NCBI GenBank assembly: GCA_964235615.1
Contig: CAXSEE010000177.1
Coordinates: 1 to 8,915 of the forward strand
Reading direction: 5' to 3'
DNA length: 8,915 bases
Source of the DNA: Lichenicoccus sp964235615
Lineage (GTDB): Bacteria > Pseudomonadota > Alphaproteobacteria > Acetobacterales > Acetobacteraceae
How positions within the stretch are numbered: the first letter of the stretch is position 1; every line of letters begins with the position of its first letter. Below, in pieces: positions 5,700-8,915 of this stretch. The notes under the pieces are model-generated. The model was not told the DNA's origin, did no database searches, and worked only from the letters and a program-made list of their open reading frames with translations. Made by a program: the position numbers and the translations under genes.

Positions 5700-6753
5700 T
5701 CACCAGAACCGGGTTCAGGGTGAAGCGCCGGGCCAGCAGCATCGGCGTGATGGTCTCGCCTTCCATCACGTGGATGCCGAAATAGATCGCCGGCGGCAGC
5801 AACGCGTGCAGCACGGAGTCGAAGCTGAACAGGCCGACGAAGAAATAGATCACGACGCCGGTCAGCGGACCCAGGATCGGGATGTAGTTCAGCAGGAACG
5901 CGAGCACGCCCCAGAGCAGCGGGTTGGGCAGGCCGAGCGCCCAGCACTGGATGAAGTTGGCGACGCCGACCAGCAGGTTCATGCCGGTGATGGTGGCCAG
6001 ATACAGCGAGACGTTATGCTCGATCTCGGCGACGATCTGCACCGCGCGGCGCTTGTCCGCCCAGGTCGGCATGATCTCGATGACACGGCGCAGCAGGCTG
6101 TCTCCCTCGTAGAGCAGAAAGAACAGCATCAGCAGCATGGTGAAGACCTGGCCAAGGAAGAAGCGCGTGCCGAGCAGCAGGGACGAGCCGACGCTGGTCA
6201 GGCCCACGGCACCGGACTGCTGCACCTGGATCACCGGCTGGGTGCCATGAGCAACGCCGCCACTGGTCTGGTCCATCAGTCCCTGCAGCTTCTTCATGCC
6301 GTCCTGTGCCATGTGGATCGGCCCGTGCAGGAAGGCGAGCTTGGCCTGCAGCGCGGGCAGGCTTTCGGGCGCCTTGCTGATCCAGCCGGAGGCGGGCACC
6401 GAGATCGCCGCGCCGATGCCGCCGACCAGGCCGAACAGCACGAGGATCAATACCAGTGCGGACAGTATCTTCGGGATGTGCAGCCGGTAATGCAGGAAGC
6501 GCATCGGCCCGATGAGCAGCAGGTTGAGGACGATCGCCAGCACGAACGGGAGCACGATCTCGCTGGCGAAATACAGCGTGTAGAAGATGGCCAGTATGCT
6601 CAGCAGCAGCAGGCAGCCCGACAGGGTGGAAAGCGCGCGCTGGCGCTTGGCGTCGGCCGTATCCTCGTGGAGTTGGGCATGGGCCTGGCGTTGTGCGGTC
6701 TTCAGGACGCGCTCGTCATACGCCTGCTGATCCGACATCTGGCGATCCTTCAT
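5542..6753 (-). CDS. AI-2E family (PerM-like) membrane transporter
   Basis: This 403-residue protein belongs to the AI-2E/PerM family. A charged N-terminus of about 40 residues is followed by hydrophobic segments near 42-64 and 66-82 and a third near 97-118. A soluble middle region spans roughly 120-185, and several more helices follow from about 186. The family motif NYIPILGPLTG starts at residue 289, and FWDWLWGIPGAFLSVPLL leads to the C-terminal helix. Characterised relatives export autoinducer-2 or act as sodium/proton antiporters; the role here is unknown. The ATG at 6753 is the third in a 17-bp tandem array. The ATG at 6738, in the same frame, has AAGGA seven bases upstream and may be the main start. 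The gene begins 116 bases downstream of the chvG stop on the same strand. Its last ~50 codons are duplicated at 4803-4961. Confidence 0.9.
   Translation of the reverse strand: MKDRQMSDQQAYDERVLKTAQRQAHAQLHEDTADAKRQRALSTLSGCLLLLSILAIFYTLYFASEIVLPFVLAIVLNLLLIGPMRFLHYRLHIPKILSALVLILVLFGLVGGIGAAISVPASGWISKAPESLPALQAKLAFLHGPIHMAQDGMKKLQGLMDQTSGGVAHGTQPVIQVQQSGAVGLTSVGSSLLLGTRFFLGQVFTMLLMLFFLLYEGDSLLRRVIEIMPTWADKRRAVQIVAEIEHNVSLYLATITGMNLLVGVANFIQCWALGLPNPLLWGVLAFLLNYIPILGPLTGVVIYFFVGLFSFDSVLHALLPPAIYFGIHVMEGETITPMLLARRFTLNPVLVMGSLMFWDWLWGIPGAFLSVPLLAVFKIVCDHVAVLTPIGHILGGTPRQGSK
6746..6750 (-). promoter_or_regulatory. Ribosome-binding site favouring the ATG at 6738
   Basis: AAGGA lies seven bases upstream of the ATG at 6738, which is in frame with the ATG at 6753. 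It is the best-placed ribosome-binding motif for the AI-2E gene and would remove five residues from the N-terminus. Confidence 0.5.
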
Positions 6754-6798
6754 GCTGCCCTGGCCTTCATGCTGCCCCGGCCTTCATGCTGCCTGGAC
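6748..6798 (-). repeat. Three 17-bp tandem units across the AI-2E start codon
   Basis: Read on the coding strand, each unit is close to GCCAGGGCAGCATGAAG. Units occupy 6748-6764, 6765-6781 and 6782-6798, with one to four differences. Each carries a purine-rich GGCAGC followed by ATGAAG, so the start region is present three times, each time in a different frame. Confidence 0.93.
6750..6787 (-). promoter_or_regulatory. Chain of two six-codon mini-ORFs leading into the AI-2E start
   Basis: The ATG at 6787 opens the peptide MKAGAA and stops at TGA 6769-6767. The ATG at 6770 overlaps that stop as ATGA, encodes MKARAA and stops at TGA 6752-6750. That stop in turn overlaps the ATG at 6753 of the AI-2E gene, again as ATGA. 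Each ATG has a purine-rich GGCAGC just before it. The arrangement follows from a 17-bp repeat whose length is not a multiple of three. Translational coupling or leader-peptide control is inference only. Confidence 0.6.
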
Positions 6799-6820
6799 GC
6801 GCCGGAAGGCTGGGTTTGTT

Positions 6821-6880
6821 GTTGATCAGCCCGGGATGATCAAGTGGGGGATGATCAAGTGGGGGCTGATCAAGCGGGAG
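6821..6880 (-). repeat. 15-bp tandem array repeating the chvG stop codon
   Basis: Three 15-bp units cover 6836-6850, 6851-6865 and 6866-6880; the first two are identical on the plus strand (ATGATCAAGTGGGGG). Each has the palindrome TGATCA. A degenerate fourth copy lies at 6821-6835, with its TGATCA one base out of phase. On the chvG strand the unit reads CCCCCACTTGATCAT, so the chvG TGA (6872-6870) recurs in frame at 6857-6855 and 6842-6840. Confidence 0.92.
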
Positions 6881-8675
6881 CTTTCGGCAACCTTACTATG
6901 AAGCGGGCTCCACATATGGGTCCCTTGACCCCCGGGGCGGCCTCATTCGGCTCATGCCGGTTCTCCGCGGTGATACGGCCCTTCAGCGCCTCGACGATCT
7001 GCCGGCTGATCGAGAGCCCGAGGCCGGAATGCTGACCGAAATGCTCGCCCGGCGGCCGTTCGGAATAGAAGCGGTCGAAGATGCCGTCGAGCTTGCCCTC
7101 GGGGATGCCCGGCCCCTGGTCGCTGACCGCGATCTCGACATGGCTGCCGACATCCGCCGCTTCCAGGATGATCTGGCCGTTCGGCGGCGAGAAGCTCACG
7201 GCGTTACCGATCAGGTTGCGCAGCACCTGGACCAGCCGGTCCTCGATGGCCAGCACCACCAGTCCCGGCGACGACGCGTGGACTTCCAGGATCGGGCCGT
7301 CCGGCGCGCGCGTCGCCTGGTGGATCTCGGCCAGCACGGCGAGGATCGGGGCCAGCGGCACCGGCTCGGCGGTGGCGCGGGACAGTTCGGCGTCGATCCG
7401 GCTGGCGTCGGAGATGTCGGTGATCAGCCGGTCCAGCCGGCGCACGTCCTCGCCGATGATGCTGAGCAGGCGCCGCTGCTGGTTGAGGTCGTCGATGCGC
7501 AGCAGGGTCTCGATCGCCGAGCGGATCGACGACAGCGGGTTCTTGATCTCGTGGCTGACGTCGGCGGCGAAGCGCTCGATCGCGTCCATGCGTCCCCACA
7601 GCGCGCGCGCGCTCTCGTCCAGAGCCAATGCCAGCTCGCCGATCTCGTCGCGTCGGGCGCGCAGCCGGGACGGCACGCCGCCGGTGCGCCCGATGCCCTC
7701 GCGCATCACATGGGCCGAGGCGGCGAGGCTCAGCAGCGGCCGGGCGATGGTCAGCGACAGGTACCACGACAGCAGCACGGTGATCGCCAGGGCGACGAAG
7801 AACAGCACCAGGATCGACGAGCGCACCGCGAACAGCGAGCGGTCGACATCGCGCGCCTCGCGGGTGATCTGGATGATGCCGATGGTGTGGCCGTCATGCG
7901 CCACCGGCTCGGCGACGGTCACCAGCAGCCGGTGATCGGCGGTGCGGCGGATGAACGGCGGCGTCTCGGAGCTGTCGCTGTCGCCGAAGCGGAGCTGCTG
8001 ATGGGCATCGGGGTCGGCGTTGGCGCCGAGTGTCGCGACACGCAGGCGGGTCTCCGGCAGCAGGCTGAGGATGCGCCCGTAGGTGCGCCGCAGCAGGCCG
8101 AGCAGGGAAGGAGTGCCGGGATCGGGAGCCGGCACGGCGGTACCGGCCGCCACCGACACGCCGGCGTCGCGAGCGAGGGTCCCCGCGCGGCTGTCGGCGA
8201 TCAACTGGCCGTCGGGCGCGAACAGCCGGGCCTGTGCGCTCGGGCTGGGCTCGGTCAACCGGCGCAGCAGCGGACGCGCGAGCTCCGGCGCCAGCACCAT
8301 GTCGCTCTCGTCATGGGTGGCGGCCGCATGATGGGCACGTCCATGGGACGGGCCATGCTGCCTGCTGTCGGGATGCGGCCCCGGCTGGGATGGCGTCACG
8401 GAAGACGCCAGGGAAGCAGGCGGAGCAGGCTCGACCGCGCTCTGGCCGAGGGCGCCGGCGTAGATCCGGGCCTGTTCGCGCAGGGCCGTGACCTCGGCCT
8501 CCAGCAGGCTGTTCTGGAACTGGTTGAGGTAGAGCAACGTCGCCACCAGCAGGGCCAGCGGCAGCGCGTTGACCAGCAGGATGCGCCGCATCATCGGCGA
8601 AACCCAGCGCCGCTGCCGGCGGAGAGGGGGATCCAGGCGGGCGGGGTATGATACCGCCGACAGGCCGTCCGGCAT
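6870..8675 (-). CDS. chvG: ChvG-type sensor histidine kinase
   Basis: This inner-membrane kinase partners the ChvI response regulator; in other alphaproteobacteria the pair responds to acidity and envelope stress. Counted from the GTG at 8678 (602 residues), helix 1 is about 32-52. A periplasmic sensor domain of some 230 residues follows, then helix 2 at about 286-308 and a HAMP domain at 309-361. The H-box FAADVSHEIKNPLSSIRSAIE has phospho-acceptor His376. The N-box is LRNLIGNAVSFSP near 486, G1 is DQGPGIPEGKLDGIFDRFYS at 520 and G2 is HSGLGLSISRQIVEALKG at 550. All catalytic motifs look intact. The ATG at 8675 overlaps the chvI stop by one base and follows AAGGAGGAG, so I prefer it to the GTG three bases earlier. 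The sensor domain has an unusual His-rich stretch at about 102-122. The stop codon sits in a 15-bp repeat. Confidence 0.93.
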   Translation of the reverse strand: MPDGLSAVSYPARLDPPLRRQRRWVSPMMRRILLVNALPLALLVATLLYLNQFQNSLLEAEVTALREQARIYAGALGQSAVEPAPPASLASSVTPSQPGPHPDSRQHGPSHGRAHHAAATHDESDMVLAPELARPLLRRLTEPSPSAQARLFAPDGQLIADSRAGTLARDAGVSVAAGTAVPAPDPGTPSLLGLLRRTYGRILSLLPETRLRVATLGANADPDAHQQLRFGDSDSSETPPFIRRTADHRLLVTVAEPVAHDGHTIGIIQITREARDVDRSLFAVRSSILVLFFVALAITVLLSWYLSLTIARPLLSLAASAHVMREGIGRTGGVPSRLRARRDEIGELALALDESARALWGRMDAIERFAADVSHEIKNPLSSIRSAIETLLRIDDLNQQRRLLSIIGEDVRRLDRLITDISDASRIDAELSRATAEPVPLAPILAVLAEIHQATRAPDGPILEVHASSPGLVVLAIEDRLVQVLRNLIGNAVSFSPPNGQIILEAADVGSHVEIAVSDQGPGIPEGKLDGIFDRFYSERPPGEHFGQHSGLGLSISRQIVEALKGRITAENRHEPNEAAPGVKGPICGARFIVRLPKAPA

Positions 8676-8915
8676 CACTCCTCCTTGTAGCGATAGCCGA
8701 TGCCGTACAGCGTCTCGATCTGGTTGAAGCCGTCGTCGATCTGCCGGAACTTCTTGCGCACCCGCTTGATGTGGCTGTCGATGGTGCGGTCGTCGACGTA
8801 GATGTTCTCGCCATAGGCGGCGTCGATGAGCTGGTCGCGCGACTTGACCAGGCCGGGACGGGTCGCCAGCGCCTTGACCAGCAGGAACTCCGTCACCGTG
8901 AGCTGGATGTCGGCG
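8675..8915 (-). CDS. chvI: ChvI-type response regulator, C-terminal part (partial)
   Basis: About 79 C-terminal residues are present; the receiver domain with its phospho-accepting Asp lies beyond the window edge. The visible part is an OmpR/PhoB winged-helix DNA-binding domain. It reads TVTEFLLVKALATRPGLVKS, then RDQLIDAAYGENIYVDDRTI, then DSHIKRVRKKFRQIDDGFNQ, then IETLYGIGYRYKEE. The YVDDRTIDSHIKRxRKKF recognition-helix segment and the ETLYGxGYR wing are the strongest marks of ChvI. It would control envelope, exopolysaccharide and acid-response genes. Its TGA overlaps the chvG start (TGATG), so regulator and kinase are translated together from one transcript that begins to the right of the window. 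Confidence 0.92.
   Translation of the reverse strand, partial: ADIQLTVTEFLLVKALATRPGLVKSRDQLIDAAYGENIYVDDRTIDSHIKRVRKKFRQIDDGFNQIETLYGIGYRYKEE
8678..8686 (-). promoter_or_regulatory. Ribosome-binding site for chvG inside the end of chvI
   Basis: AAGGAGGAG encodes the last Lys-Glu-Glu of ChvI and also serves as a strong Shine-Dalgarno sequence a few bases before the chvG ATG at 8675. This supports coupled translation and favours the ATG over the GTG at 8678, which lies too close. Confidence 0.75.

Noticed and set aside
5297..5947. Antitoxin frame extended upstream into the AI-2E gene
   Set aside because: Upstream of 5509 this frame is an out-of-phase shadow of the transporter with no antitoxin-like residues.
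6821..6880. Possible replication-origin iterons
   Set aside because: There is no rep gene, DnaA-type box or AT-rich stretch nearby, and the array overlaps the chvG stop codon in a chromosomal-type context.
6954..8651. Long plus-strand open frame opposite chvG
   Set aside because: The composition is typical of an antisense shadow frame (Gln/Asp/Arg/His-rich), while the opposite strand has every histidine-kinase motif in order.

Overview
The window is high-GC DNA with alphaproteobacterial gene content. At one end is a ChvI/ChvG-type acid and envelope-stress two-component pair. The style of the ChvG protein (a sensor N-terminus running straight into a membrane segment) and the GC content suggest Acetobacteraceae or a related Rhodospirillales lineage. 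That placement is an inference, since no rRNA or tRNA lies in the window.

Layout, left to right: the 3' end of an ornithine aminotransferase-like gene (+); then three leftward genes, namely a VOC/bleomycin-resistance-like protein, a DMT/EamA transporter and an MFS transporter. A short divergent intergenic region (2962-3067) follows, then a rightward MFS transporter and a YpeA-type GNAT acetyltransferase. Next is a compact, lower-GC leftward ParDE-like toxin-antitoxin pair. It is bracketed by two copies of the last ~50 codons of the AI-2E-family transporter gene that follows it. The right end holds that transporter, chvG and the start-truncated chvI, all leftward. chvI and chvG overlap and must be co-transcribed; the AI-2E gene lies 116 bases downstream of chvG and may belong to the same transcript.

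The left two-thirds look like small-molecule export and modification functions: two MFS carriers, one DMT carrier, a VOC protein and an acetyltransferase. No substrate can be read from the sequence.

The unusual part is not a new gene family but repeat structure at gene edges. Four unrelated short tandem arrays each sit on a gene boundary: 24/27 bp at the DMT N-terminus, 21 bp at the MFS start codon, 17 bp at the AI-2E start codon and 15 bp across the chvG stop codon. The 17-bp array makes a chain of two six-codon mini-ORFs, each ending in ATGA overlap with the next start. The 15-bp array repeats the chvG stop codon in frame. The toxin-antitoxin pair sits between ~159-bp direct repeats sharing a perfect 95-bp core, and the antitoxin appears to have lost its N-terminal DNA-binding strand at the junction. 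I found no CRISPR array, transposase, integrase, phage gene or recognisable defence system.
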